A stretch of DNA of 64,000 nucleotides, taken from Gammaproteobacteria bacterium RIFOXYD12_FULL_61_37. Its GTDB lineage: Bacteria; Pseudomonadota; Gammaproteobacteria; Chromatiales; Chromatiaceae. Shown here piece by piece: positions 37,417 through 46,226 of the stretch. Position 1 is the stretch's first letter; every line of letters begins with the position of its first letter. A program made the position numbers and the translations under genes. The stretch lies in the NCBI GenBank assembly GCA_001801995.1, contig MGZB01000028.1:46095-110094 (forward strand), in the 5' to 3' direction. The notes under the pieces are model-generated. The model saw only the letters and a program-made list of their open reading frames with translations. It did not search any database and was not told the DNA's origin.

Positions 37417-38577
37417 TCAGGCGCTCCAGCGGACGCGCGGCTGGAACACTGTCGGATCAACCGTGCTCGAGTTTGCGCAGACTCGCGCGAACATCTGGTC
37501 AAGCACGGCATCGGTCAGGAGGTGAGGCTTCAAGCCAAGGTCAGACAGGGCCGAGTGCTTGGCGTTGTAATAGTGTTCCTCCAGTTCGACACGGGGATTC
37601 GGCAGGTGGGCGATTTCGACTGCCCGGCCGGCCCGGCCGGCGGCGGCCTTGACCATGTTGGCAAGGTCGTTCACCGAGAACTGCTCGGTGAACTGGTTGA
37701 AAACCCGGAACTCGCCCTTTTGGGCGGGATTGTCGACGGCCAGGGTGACACAGGCAATGGTGTCCCGGATGTTCAGGAAACCACGGGTCTGCCCTCCCTT
37801 GCCATAGACGGTAAGCGGCATGCCCACGGCAGCCTGGACCAGGAAGCGGTTGAGCACCGTCCCGAACACGTCGTCGTAGTGGAACGAGGTCCCGAGTGCG
37901 GGATCGAGTTGCGTCTGGTCGGTATCGATGCCGTAGACGACGCCCTGGTTGAGGTCGGTGGCCCGCGTGCCCCAGATGCGGCAGGTGAACTCGATGTTGT
38001 TCGAGTCGTGCACCTTCGAAAGGTGGTAGAAGCTGCCCGGCTTCTTGGGGTAGAGCATGCGGTCTGTGCGACCGTTGTGGGTGACGTTCAGCCAGCCTTC
38101 CTCGATGTCGATGTTCGGTGTGCCATATTCACCCATGGTTCCCAGCTTGACGAGGTGGGAACCGGAGCAGTACTTCTGCATGGCGAACAGGACGTTCATG
38201 TTGCCGACGATGTTGTTCGTCTGGCTGTAGACCGCTGTTTCGCGGCTCTGCATGGAGTATGGCGCCGACGGTTGCTCACCGTAGTGGATGATGGCATCAG
38301 GGCGGAACGTCTCAAAGAGGCTGTACACGAATCGATGGTTGCACAGGTCACCGACACGAAGCTCAATCGCCTTACCAGTAACCTCATGCCAGCTACGAAC
38401 GCGACGATGCAACGTAGCAACCGGAACCAAGGGCTCGATTCCCTCTTCCAACTCCCAGCGGCGCTTGGCGAAGTTGTCCACCACCATCACCCTGTCGCCT
38501 CGGGCCGAGAAGTGCATTGCGGTTGGCCAGCCCAGGTAACCATCACCACCAAGGATCAAAATGTTCATGTTGTCCAA
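37417..38577 (-). CDS. sqdB: UDP-sulfoquinovose synthase (SQD1/SqdB family)
   Basis: A 386-residue extended SDR that converts UDP-glucose and sulfite to UDP-6-sulfoquinovose. The match to plant SQD1 and bacterial SqdB is strong along the whole length: GGDGYLGWPTA for NAD, KLGTMGEYGTPNIDIEEG with the catalytic Thr, YHLSKVHDS with Tyr and Lys, DLNQGVVYG, VYGKGGQTRGFLNIRDT, and NQFTEQFSVNDLA. In photosynthetic bacteria the product makes the sulfolipid SQDG; no sulfolipid synthase is obvious here. Its position inside a glycan locus points instead to sulfoquinovose as a sugar of the surface glycan, as in some archaeal N-glycans (inference). Confidence 0.93.
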   Translation of the reverse strand: MDNMNILILGGDGYLGWPTAMHFSARGDRVMVVDNFAKRRWELEEGIEPLVPVATLHRRVRSWHEVTGKAIELRVGDLCNHRFVYSLFETFRPDAIIHYGEQPSAPYSMQSRETAVYSQTNNIVGNMNVLFAMQKYCSGSHLVKLGTMGEYGTPNIDIEEGWLNVTHNGRTDRMLYPKKPGSFYHLSKVHDSNNIEFTCRIWGTRATDLNQGVVYGIDTDQTQLDPALGTSFHYDDVFGTVLNRFLVQAAVGMPLTVYGKGGQTRGFLNIRDTIACVTLAVDNPAQKGEFRVFNQFTEQFSVNDLANMVKAAAGRAGRAVEIAHLPNPRVELEEHYYNAKHSALSDLGLKPHLLTDAVLDQMFARVCANSSTVDPTVFQPRVRWSA

Positions 38578-38622
38578 TCTTTCATTTAGGTTGAGATAAT
38601 AAATGCTGCGAGTTGTATCCCG

Positions 38623-39321
38623 CTAGATGCCATAAGTTCTAGCCACCAAGTCGGCGAGCATGAGATCGAGTTCGTCGTCGATGTTAATCGACTCCCGTGC
38701 GCTCGTTTCGACGTAGCCGGTCGGTTCCAGCACCAGCTTCCGGCTGTCCATGAAATCGCCGCGCCCCACCACATATACCCCGCTGGACAGGCGGCACAGG
38801 TGCTCCATGTCCTGGCGTCGGGTAAAGGTTTCCAGCGGGCTCTTGATGTAGCGCTCCAGGTGCCCGGCATCCCCCTTGACGAAAATGTTCTGTGGCTTGC
38901 GCTCGAGCGGGCAAACGGAAATGACGCTACGACAGTCCCCCTGCCGGTAGCGCTCGATGGCTGCCGTCAACAGTTCGCTGCGGCGGAAGGGTACCGTTGC
39001 CTCGATCAGCACGAGGACCGTCGGACGGCGCCCGGTAGCCTCCTCGTAGGCCGTCACGGCATGGTCCAGCACCGGTATCGTGGCAATGATGTCGCCAGCC
39101 AGCTCCGCGGGTCGCAGGAATGGCACTTCGGCTCCGGCGACAGCAGCCGCGCGCGCGATTTCCTCGTCTTCAGTGGTGACCAACACATTGTCGATCAGGG
39201 GGCATTGTCGCGCCGATTCCACGGAGCGAACAAGAAGCGACTTGCCGCCGACCAGCCTAAGGTTCTTGCGGGGCACGCCCTTGGAGCCTCCCCGGGCTGG
39301 TATGATGGCCAGTACGCTCAT
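38623..39321 (-). CDS. Nonulosonate cytidylyltransferase (NeuA/LegF type)
   Basis: A 232-residue enzyme that activates a nine-carbon sialic-acid-like sugar with CTP. The P-loop IIPARGGSKGVPRKN is at 6-20, and LIEATVPFRRSELL and LSSGVYVVGRGDFM match the family. It lies just downstream of neuC- and neuB-like genes (39330-41560), so the three likely make one CMP-nonulosonate, of legionaminic or sialic type. A separate pseudaminic-type cytidylyltransferase is at 54243-54953. Confidence 0.92.
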   Translation of the reverse strand: MSVLAIIPARGGSKGVPRKNLRLVGGKSLLVRSVESARQCPLIDNVLVTTEDEEIARAAAVAGAEVPFLRPAELAGDIIATIPVLDHAVTAYEEATGRRPTVLVLIEATVPFRRSELLTAAIERYRQGDCRSVISVCPLERKPQNIFVKGDAGHLERYIKSPLETFTRRQDMEHLCRLSSGVYVVGRGDFMDSRKLVLEPTGYVETSARESINIDDELDLMLADLVARTYGI

Positions 39322-39329
39322 GTCGATAC

Positions 39330-40487
39330 CTAGTAGGCGATAGTCTTTTGCAAGTCGGGCCAGATGCTGGCGAGAATATCTGCGATCATCGCGCCGGTAT
39401 TACCGCTGCCGTACAGGGGATCGGACTCGTAGTGCCCATGTTCAATCTGCTGGGCAACGGCAGTCACGATCCCGGCTGTGTCGTAGCCGGCATCGATCAC
39501 GTTCCTCCCGCGCTGGCGGCCGTGCTGGCGGGTTCCCACATTCACGACGGGAACACCGAGGAAGGCGGCTTCCCGTATCCCGCTCGACGTGTTGCCGAGC
39601 AGGCAGCGCGACCGGTGCAGCAATACCGCATAGTCCTCGATCAGGAGGCTCTTCAGCGTCCGGATGGGTGGCGCGGCACGATCCTGCTGAAGCTCGGCCA
39701 GGACTTCCTGCAGCGCGGAGGCGCCCGCATCATCGTTCGGCAATATCCAGACGACCGGCAGGCCGATGGTCCGGACGGCTGCGGCCGTGCTCCGGAAGTA
39801 CTCGGCGGCATGCTCAAACTCGGTGACGACCGGATGTTGGGAAACGACTATGTAGTCGCAGTCGATGTCGACCGGTGCGCCGGCGCCGCTGCGCTGAAGC
39901 GTCGTCTTCAGCCGGGCGGTATCTTCCAGGTCGAGCGCGCCGATGAGGTCCATGGTCGGGGTGCCGGTGACGAATACCGATTCCGCCAGTTCGCCCATGC
40001 GCAGGACGCGGGTCGCGGCGTCATCGTTCGCCACGAAGTGAAGATGGGCAAGCTTGGTGATCGCATGGCGAATACGCTCGTCGATGGATCCCGATACCTC
40101 GCCACCCTCGAGATGGGCGATGCGGATATTCATGCAAAGGGCTGCATGGGCCAGGGACAGCGCCTCGTAACGGTCGGCAATCACCATAACGATATCCGGC
40201 GCCAACCTTTCAAACAATTCGGTCGCCGCCGCCGTGCAGGCCGCGGCAGCACGGGAGATGCTGCCGGGAGTTCCTCCCTCGGCCGGATACTTCAACTCCC
40301 CGGCGATGGCGAAGCCGTCGGCTTCGATGACTTTCCGGTAATCCTCGAAGCCGGCATTCAACAGCGCACCACCGATCAGCAACTGCAATTCCAGGTTGGC
40401 ATGTGAGCGCAGCGCCAGCAACACGGACTTCATCTTCGCGTAATTACCGCGCGTGGTGAGCACAATGCAGATCCGCCGCCGGGTCAT
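39330..40487 (-). CDS. Hydrolysing UDP-GlcNAc 2-epimerase-type enzyme (NeuC/LegG)
   Basis: A 385-residue GT-B-fold enzyme releasing UDP and a ManNAc-type sugar. Family sequences include ICIVLTTRGNYAKMKSVL at the N terminus, VIADRYEALSLAHAA and AHLEGGEVSGSIDERIRHA, and SSGIREAAFLGVPVVNVG near the C terminus. The substrate is UDP-GlcNAc in Neu5Ac pathways or UDP-diacetylbacillosamine in legionaminic acid pathways; sequence alone does not decide. The ATG at 40487 overlaps the NeuB stop by 4 nt. The presence of a WbpM-type dehydratase favours the legionaminic route. Confidence 0.92.
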   Translation of the reverse strand: MTRRRICIVLTTRGNYAKMKSVLLALRSHANLELQLLIGGALLNAGFEDYRKVIEADGFAIAGELKYPAEGGTPGSISRAAAACTAAATELFERLAPDIVMVIADRYEALSLAHAALCMNIRIAHLEGGEVSGSIDERIRHAITKLAHLHFVANDDAATRVLRMGELAESVFVTGTPTMDLIGALDLEDTARLKTTLQRSGAGAPVDIDCDYIVVSQHPVVTEFEHAAEYFRSTAAAVRTIGLPVVWILPNDDAGASALQEVLAELQQDRAAPPIRTLKSLLIEDYAVLLHRSRCLLGNTSSGIREAAFLGVPVVNVGTRQHGRQRGRNVIDAGYDTAGIVTAVAQQIEHGHYESDPLYGSGNTGAMIADILASIWPDLQKTIAY

Positions 40488-41560
40488 GGCTGTGCCTCCA
40501 GATCGTCCCACTGAACCGGATCGCCCGCGCCCAGGCTGCGCTTCAAGCGCCTGCCCAGTACGGACTGAAGCATGGCTGGCGGCAGGCCATCGCCAGGTCG
40601 CATTGCATCGAGATGGCGGGGTTCGATCAGGGTGCCTGCCGGCAAAGGCCCGGTGGCCACCAGACTCTTCAGAGCCCAGTTCAACGCCGGTCGTTCGCAT
40701 TCCTGCACCTTCAAGTCCTGGCGGCCCAGCATCACTTCGACATCGCGGATTTCCTTCACGAAGGCGGCAAGGTCGTCCGGTCCGCAGGAAACCTTCCAGT
40801 CCTGGGCGTTCGGCACATCGAAGTCCAGAGTGATGTGCTTTTCAATGATGTTGGCACCCCGCGCGACGGCGGCAAGGACGGCCCGGTGATCGGACGTATG
40901 GTCTGAATAGCCGACCGGCCCGGGGAACAGCTCGCGCATCCGGTCCATGGCGCGAAGATTGACTTGGTCCATGGGGGTTGGATACGAGGTTACGCAGTGC
41001 AGCAACGCTAGCTGCCGGAGTCCCGCCCCGGAAAGCGCAGAGATGGTTTCGAGCAGGTGGTGCTCCTCATACATGCCCGTGGAAAGAATCATGGGTTTGC
41101 CCTTGCCGGCCAGCTCGCGCAGGAACGGGAGGTTGCCGCGCTCGCCGGAACCCACCTTATATGCCGGCACCTGCAATTCCTCCAGCCATGGCACTACCGA
41201 CCGGTCGTGTGCCGTGCACAGGAAGGTCAAGCCGTGCTGGTCGCACCTTTCCTTCATCCTCGCAATGAAGTCGAAGGAGACCTCCTTGGTGCGCAGACGT
41301 TCGCGCCATTCCGGCAGGCGTGGCGATATCAGGACATTGGTGGTGTAAGCTTGGGTCTTAAAGGCGTTGGCCCCTGCCTCGGCGGCCAGGTCCACCAACG
41401 CAATGGCCTTGCCCGGATCGCCAAAATGCGCAACGCCACCCTCTGCGATGATGTACACGGGTGCCCCCGGACCGATGGGAGTTCCGGCAATCGAGATCAG
41501 CGGTTCGAAAGACACGGCTACGGCTTTTACTAAAGCGAAAGTGGCAGAAAAAGCATGCAT
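40484..41560 (-). CDS. Nonulosonate synthase, NeuB/LegI type (first copy)
   Basis: A 358-residue enzyme condensing phosphoenolpyruvate with a six-carbon amino sugar to form a nonulosonic acid. Present are the TIM-barrel elements FLCTAHDRSVVPWLEEL, YKVGSGE, LHCVTSYPTPMDQVNL, VGYSDHT and EKHITLD, and a C-terminal antifreeze-like (SAF) domain. It differs clearly from the PseI-type synthase at 51041, so the strain encodes two nonulosonates. Start is uncertain: ATG 41560 has no strong ribosome site, and a GTG at 41515 begins closer to the conserved region. Confidence 0.92.
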   Translation of the reverse strand: MHAFSATFALVKAVAVSFEPLISIAGTPIGPGAPVYIIAEGGVAHFGDPGKAIALVDLAAEAGANAFKTQAYTTNVLISPRLPEWRERLRTKEVSFDFIARMKERCDQHGLTFLCTAHDRSVVPWLEELQVPAYKVGSGERGNLPFLRELAGKGKPMILSTGMYEEHHLLETISALSGAGLRQLALLHCVTSYPTPMDQVNLRAMDRMRELFPGPVGYSDHTSDHRAVLAAVARGANIIEKHITLDFDVPNAQDWKVSCGPDDLAAFVKEIRDVEVMLGRQDLKVQECERPALNWALKSLVATGPLPAGTLIEPRHLDAMRPGDGLPPAMLQSVLGRRLKRSLGAGDPVQWDDLEAQP

Positions 41561-41570
41561 GGTCGAACGC

Positions 41571-43427
41571 TCATGCCAAAGACATGCCCTCGTCGTAGGA
41601 TCCCGCAGCCAGGAGCCGGAATAGTTCGCTTTCCTGCAAAAGGTCATCAAAGGAGCCTTTCGCCACCAGAGTGCCCCTCTCCATGAGGAAGATACAGTCG
41701 CAGGAACGTATGGTCGAGAACCTGTGGGCGATCGAGATGATGGTTATCTTGCCATGCAGGCTCACCAGGGCATCCTTGATGGCACACTCGCTGATCGTGT
41801 CGAGGGCACTCGTGGCCTCGTCCAGCACGAGAATATCCGGGTCGTTGTAAAGCGCACGCGCGATCGCCACCCGCTGTCGTTGGCCACCGGAAAGCCTTAC
41901 CCCGCGATCGCCCAGCGGCGTCTCGAGGCCTTCCGGCAGGTTGTCGAGCACATCGGTGAAGTGCGCAAGGGAGAGGCAGCGCAGCACCTTTTCGTTGTCG
42001 ATCCGGTGTTGCGGCAGGCCGAAGGCGACGTTCTCCCGGAGCGTGGCATCGCTGATCAATGGCATCTGCGGAACGTAGCCGATGCCGGACTGCCAGCGGC
42101 GCCATTCCACATCATCCAGGGTTCGGCCGTCCACCTCCACCGTGCCGGTGGTGACCTTCAGCAGGCCCAGAACGAGATCGACGAGGGTGGACTTGCCGGC
42201 GCCCGACGTGCCGGCGAAAGCATATGCCCCCCCGCGCACGAGGCGCAGACTGGTGTGCTGGAGCGCCGGCTCGGCCGCACCGGGGTAGGTGAAGCCGACA
42301 TCACGCAGTGCCATCTCCTGCCACTGGAGCCTCTCGGTCGGCGCATTCCCGGTCCCCGCTGGCGACAAGTTGCCCGCCAGGCTTCTGGACACCTCGTCGA
42401 GCGCTTCGAGCCACGTGCTGACATTGACGAGGCCGTTGACCGCGGTCCCCATCCGGTTCATTGCCGGAAATACGCGTGACGCCACCAGCACGACAATTGC
42501 CATGGTAGACGCAAGGGTGCCGCCGTTCATGCCATAGAGAAACAGGCCGATGCCGACGCCGAGCATGCCCAGTTGTCCGGCAATCAGCACCAGCTGGGTC
42601 GGCAACAGGTTCCAGTTGTTGGCTGCCGCGAAATTCATGCTGGTGACGTGATAGGAGCGCGCAAACGCCTTCAGCAAATCGTCCTCCCGCGACGACAGCT
42701 TGATGTCCTTGATGCCCTGCAAGGCCTCAGTCAGAAACACATGCAGCTTCTCCTCCTCCTTCCTTTTCGCCTTCATCAGCGTGCGCGTCTTGTTGCGGAC
42801 AAAGCCGAGTAGGAAAGCCAACAGGGCAATGGCAGCGGCCATGGTGACCGCCCCGAGCAGCGGCGACCAGGCGATCAGCGTCACCGCCGGCAGGGAAACG
42901 GCCGCCAACTGGCCGGCCATGGTGGCGATGCGCCTTACCACGTCACGGCTCCACAGGACGACATGGTTCTGGAACAAGCTGCCGAGCACCAGCGGATTCC
43001 GACCGAGATGCCAGGGATAGGGCGCCTGCAGCAGGGATCTCATCAAGTCTCGGCCGAGCCTTTCCTGGCACGATGCGGCAAATCGGTTGGCCTGCACCTG
43101 CGCCAGGATGTTGAGCATGGAACCGACCACGACGATCGCACTTGCGGCCGCAGCCAGCATGATGGCGAAATCATTCACCGCCGGTGATCCGGCAATCTCC
43201 CAGAGCTGGCGGAGGTGCGCATTGGTCTGCAGCAGGTCGGGCTGAACGAGGATACTGATCAACGGATAGACCGCCATCAGCGAGACGATGTCGGTTGCAC
43301 CGCCGATGAACGAGAACACCACGACGATGGCCGCCTTGCGCCGTTCCGCCGGCGACAGCAGCCGGTATGAGGCCGCCAGCGCCTGCTTGAAGGTGAAATC
43401 CTTTTTCATTGACTCGGGGGCGGACAT
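41571..43427 (-). CDS. ABC transporter, fused permease-ATPase (PglK/MsbA-like flippase)
   Basis: A 618-residue half-transporter that should act as a homodimer in the inner membrane. Six membrane helices lie in residues 30-310 and the ATPase in 370-600 with Walker A GTSGAGKST, signature LSGGQRQR and Walker B ILVLDEATSALD. Its closest functional type is PglK, which flips complete lipid-linked oligosaccharides. It is the only exporter in the locus. The 56-bp gap upstream holds nothing else. Confidence 0.92.
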   Translation of the reverse strand: MSAPESMKKDFTFKQALAASYRLLSPAERRKAAIVVVFSFIGGATDIVSLMAVYPLISILVQPDLLQTNAHLRQLWEIAGSPAVNDFAIMLAAAASAIVVVGSMLNILAQVQANRFAASCQERLGRDLMRSLLQAPYPWHLGRNPLVLGSLFQNHVVLWSRDVVRRIATMAGQLAAVSLPAVTLIAWSPLLGAVTMAAAIALLAFLLGFVRNKTRTLMKAKRKEEEKLHVFLTEALQGIKDIKLSSREDDLLKAFARSYHVTSMNFAAANNWNLLPTQLVLIAGQLGMLGVGIGLFLYGMNGGTLASTMAIVVLVASRVFPAMNRMGTAVNGLVNVSTWLEALDEVSRSLAGNLSPAGTGNAPTERLQWQEMALRDVGFTYPGAAEPALQHTSLRLVRGGAYAFAGTSGAGKSTLVDLVLGLLKVTTGTVEVDGRTLDDVEWRRWQSGIGYVPQMPLISDATLRENVAFGLPQHRIDNEKVLRCLSLAHFTDVLDNLPEGLETPLGDRGVRLSGGQRQRVAIARALYNDPDILVLDEATSALDTISECAIKDALVSLHGKITIISIAHRFSTIRSCDCIFLMERGTLVAKGSFDDLLQESELFRLLAAGSYDEGMSLA

Positions 43428-43483
43428 CTATTCACTTCCTTGCACGGCAGGACCATCGGGGATGGTCGACCAAGACATGGCGA

Positions 43484-44734
43484 TCACGCATGCCCCTTGC
43501 CCACCAGAATGTAACGATCCCGCGAATCAGGGGTGCGCCCGACCGAGGTCTGGATGTAGGCGTGGTGGCTCGCCACCGTGGCGAGGGCCTGCTCAGGATC
43601 GCCCGCCCGTGCGGCGCTTTCGAGCAGGTCAAATGCCGGTTCCCATTCCCAGTTGTCATTGCGCCGCCAGAACGCCGGGTTGCGATTCTGATCGACGATG
43701 TAGTGGAAGGCGTTTTCGGTCATTCCGATCCAGTCCAGGAAACGGCCGAGGTTGCGGGGCGCGCGCATGCCGTAGGTCCGCACAAGGCCGATACCTTCCT
43801 CCCGCGTCATGCGGCGCAGCCGGATTTCCCGGCAGGCATGGTCCGTCACCTTGCCGAAGCCGTGCTTGAGGTACTTAATGTAGTCATGCACATCAGAGTA
43901 ATTCCAGCAATCCACGTCGTGGTAGGCATCGAACGTGCCGCTTTGCTGCGCCGTTTCGTACCCGAATTGCCGGATCATCTGCTCATGCTGGGCGCGCGAG
44001 TCCCAGCGGATGTAGTTGTTAAGGTATATGCCGCGCACGCCGACCCGCTCGATTTCCCGGTTGTCGGGGTAACGGTACTGGACAATGTCGCGTTCGGAAA
44101 TCCCGTCGAACTCGTCGATCAGGTCCTCGGCCTCAAGCCCCATAAGATCGTGTTCCTTCCGGTACTTGCGGGTCATTTCCACTTCGTCCAGGTGGCTGAA
44201 CATGCCGACTTGGTCCACGCCCTGGTGGGCGCCCCAGACGATCAAGGGAATCTTGAACTTAACGGCGACCTGGACCGGAAAGACGGTCTGGCCGGCAATG
44301 CAGTGCCAATAGATGCTGCCCAGCCGGCGCATGGTGGCACACGTAATCCGCTTGACCGTTTCCGGACTGGCGGTCAGCGTCATGATGTCGCAGTCGAAGC
44401 GAATGCGCAGGTTGGCCAGATTGCGGATGCCGACGTCGGTATTGTAGTGCTTGTTGTACGTCACCAACAGGGGATTCATGCCGTAGACATTCTTGAGGGT
44501 ATGGACAATGAAGTGGGAATCCCTGGCGCCGCTGACCGGAACCACGCAGTCGTAATTGTTTCCCGAGCGGTTGCGGTAGGCATCCAGAATCCGCTGTAAC
44601 CGGAGCGCCCTCTCACCCCAGTCGAGGCTGTCCTTTTCCTCATGCACCTTGCAGCCGCTGCATACTCCTGTCTCGTCAAAGGTGATGTTGAGCGGATGAT
44701 GCGAACCGTACAGGCAGCGGGAACAGAAACGCAT
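43484..44734 (-). CDS. N-acetyl-sugar amidotransferase (WbpG/PseA family), variant PP-loop
   Basis: A 416-residue protein of the family that turns an N-acetyl group of a sugar into N-acetamidino, using ammonia from a HisH/HisF-type pair. Two CxxC pairs (C4-C7, C25-C28) form a zinc site. The PP-loop for ATP reads SGARDS (68-73) rather than SGGKDS, an uncommon change at two positions, although the flanks (VPVSG ... FIVHTLKN) are typical. Its start shares one base with the hisF stop. The second copy at 46223 has the normal loop, so the two may act on different acetamido groups. Confidence 0.88.
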   Translation of the reverse strand: MRFCSRCLYGSHHPLNITFDETGVCSGCKVHEEKDSLDWGERALRLQRILDAYRNRSGNNYDCVVPVSGARDSHFIVHTLKNVYGMNPLLVTYNKHYNTDVGIRNLANLRIRFDCDIMTLTASPETVKRITCATMRRLGSIYWHCIAGQTVFPVQVAVKFKIPLIVWGAHQGVDQVGMFSHLDEVEMTRKYRKEHDLMGLEAEDLIDEFDGISERDIVQYRYPDNREIERVGVRGIYLNNYIRWDSRAQHEQMIRQFGYETAQQSGTFDAYHDVDCWNYSDVHDYIKYLKHGFGKVTDHACREIRLRRMTREEGIGLVRTYGMRAPRNLGRFLDWIGMTENAFHYIVDQNRNPAFWRRNDNWEWEPAFDLLESAARAGDPEQALATVASHHAYIQTSVGRTPDSRDRYILVGKGHA

Positions 44735-45600
44735 CAGATCACTTCCTTCTCTATGAGAACGAAGCGCATGCTCTCCAGTTCCAGGTCATCCCGCTTCAGC
44801 AAGCGGCCGGAGGCGTCGAAACGGGTGTCCGCGTAGCTGGCATGCGACTCGTGGCGTACCGGCACATCGCGGCTGACCAGGGCCTTGACCGTCGTCACCG
44901 CGTGCTCGGTAAAGTGGAAGAAATTGGCTGCGGCGGCGGCGCTGACTTCGGTACTTTGCAGGACCTCGACGAAATGCGCTGCGGTACCGGCTCCGCCGCA
45001 GCAGATGACCGGCAGGGTCACGGCATTGCATACGCTACGCACGAGATCCAGATCGAACCCGTTGCGCGAGCCGTCGCTGTCGACGGATGTAATCAGGATT
45101 TCCCCGGCGCCTAGTTCCTGCAGCTTCCGGGCCAGTTCTGCCGGCTCCTCGGACCGGATACGGCCGGTCTGGTAGTCGAACACCCGCGGCCCGTTGTCAG
45201 TAGCGACGCTGTCGATGGAAGCCACCACGCACTGGTCGCCGAACACCTGGGCGGTTCGTCTCAGCAGGTCCGGTTGGTACAGTGCAGCCTGGTTGAAGCA
45301 GACCTTGTCGGCACCGGAATGCATCAGTTGCCTGACATGGTCCAGATGGGCAATGCCGCCCCCGACAGTCAGTGGCACGCGACAACGGGCGGCGGCCTTG
45401 CTCACCATGTCGAAGTCCGGCGGACGGCCGGCGCGGGTCGCGCTGATATCCAGCAGCAGGATCTCGTCGACACCCCAATCGTTCAGGAATTCGACGGCAA
45501 TGGCTGGCTTGCCGACAGGCAGGTAGCGCCTGAATCCGATGCTCTGGACGACGACGCCATCCAGGACGACCAGCGTGGCTGCAATACGTCTTTTCAGCAC
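44734..45600 (-). CDS. HisF-like ammonia-channel barrel for sugar amidation
   Basis: A 288-residue (beta/alpha)8 barrel homologous to imidazole-glycerol phosphate synthase HisF. By eye alignment the catalytic Asp near position 11 of HisF (CLD) is Val here (TLVVLDG), whereas the second, in SID, is kept. This is consistent with use as an ammonia channel only, not histidine synthesis. The start is a GTG at 45600 overlapping hisH by 7 nt. It works with the adjacent HisH-like glutaminase and a WbpG-type amidotransferase, as in acetamidino-sugar loci of Pseudomonas. Confidence 0.9.
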   Translation of the reverse strand: MLKRRIAATLVVLDGVVVQSIGFRRYLPVGKPAIAVEFLNDWGVDEILLLDISATRAGRPPDFDMVSKAAARCRVPLTVGGGIAHLDHVRQLMHSGADKVCFNQAALYQPDLLRRTAQVFGDQCVVASIDSVATDNGPRVFDYQTGRIRSEEPAELARKLQELGAGEILITSVDSDGSRNGFDLDLVRSVCNAVTLPVICCGGAGTAAHFVEVLQSTEVSAAAAANFFHFTEHAVTTVKALVSRDVPVRHESHASYADTRFDASGRLLKRDDLELESMRFVLIEKEVI

Positions 45601-46226
45601 GCCCGGATCGCCTCGAAAAAGCCCCTGAAGAGCTTCAAGCCACTGGTCTGGCTCTTCTCAGGGTGGAACTGCACTCCGAAGATGTTCTCGCGTTGAATGG
45701 CCGCGACCACGCTCACGCCATAGTCGCATGAAGCGGAGACATACTGAGGATCGCAGCAATAGTGGTAGCTGTGGTCGAAGTAGAAATTCGGCGCCCGGCC
45801 CGTCCTGGCGAACAGTGCACTGCTCCGCTGCACCTGGAGGTCGTTCCAGCCGACATGGGGGATCGGGAATCCCGGCGGCAGGTCGAGTTTCCGGACGTGA
45901 CCGGGGATCCAGTCGAGGCCGGCGTGAAGCCCGTTTTCTTCGGAGCTGCTGGCCATCAGCTGCATGCCGACGCAGATTCCCAGGATGGGCTTCTTTTTTA
46001 CCATGACCGCCTCGGTGAGTATGCCTTCCAGGCCGTACCGTCTCAGGTTGTCGGCGCACGCACCGAATGCCCCGACCCCGGGCAGGACGAGTGCGTCGGC
46101 GGCCGCGATATCCTGCTCCGCAGCCGATATGCGAAGCTTGCGGTAGCCCAGGGCAGCGATGGCATTCCACACCGACCGGGTGTTCCCGACGTCGTAGTCC
46201 ACGATGACGATCCGGGGTTGCGTCAC
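45594..46226 (-). CDS. HisH-like glutamine amidotransferase for sugar amidation
   Basis: A 210-residue class I glutaminase. The nucleophile C85 lies in LGICVGMQLM, and H188 and E190 in FHPEKS complete the triad. It feeds ammonia to the HisF-like barrel. No other his genes are nearby, and both neighbours are amidotransferases, so it serves glycan acetamidino formation rather than histidine biosynthesis. It overlaps the preceding and following genes by 4 and 7 nt. Confidence 0.92.
   Translation of the reverse strand: MTQPRIVIVDYDVGNTRSVWNAIAALGYRKLRISAAEQDIAAADALVLPGVGAFGACADNLRRYGLEGILTEAVMVKKKPILGICVGMQLMASSSEENGLHAGLDWIPGHVRKLDLPPGFPIPHVGWNDLQVQRSSALFARTGRAPNFYFDHSYHYCCDPQYVSASCDYGVSVVAAIQRENIFGVQFHPEKSQTSGLKLFRGFFEAIRAC

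Noticed and set aside
44734..46226. hisF and hisH as part of a histidine operon
   Set aside because: No other his genes, flanked by sugar amidotransferases, and the HisF catalytic Asp appears lost.
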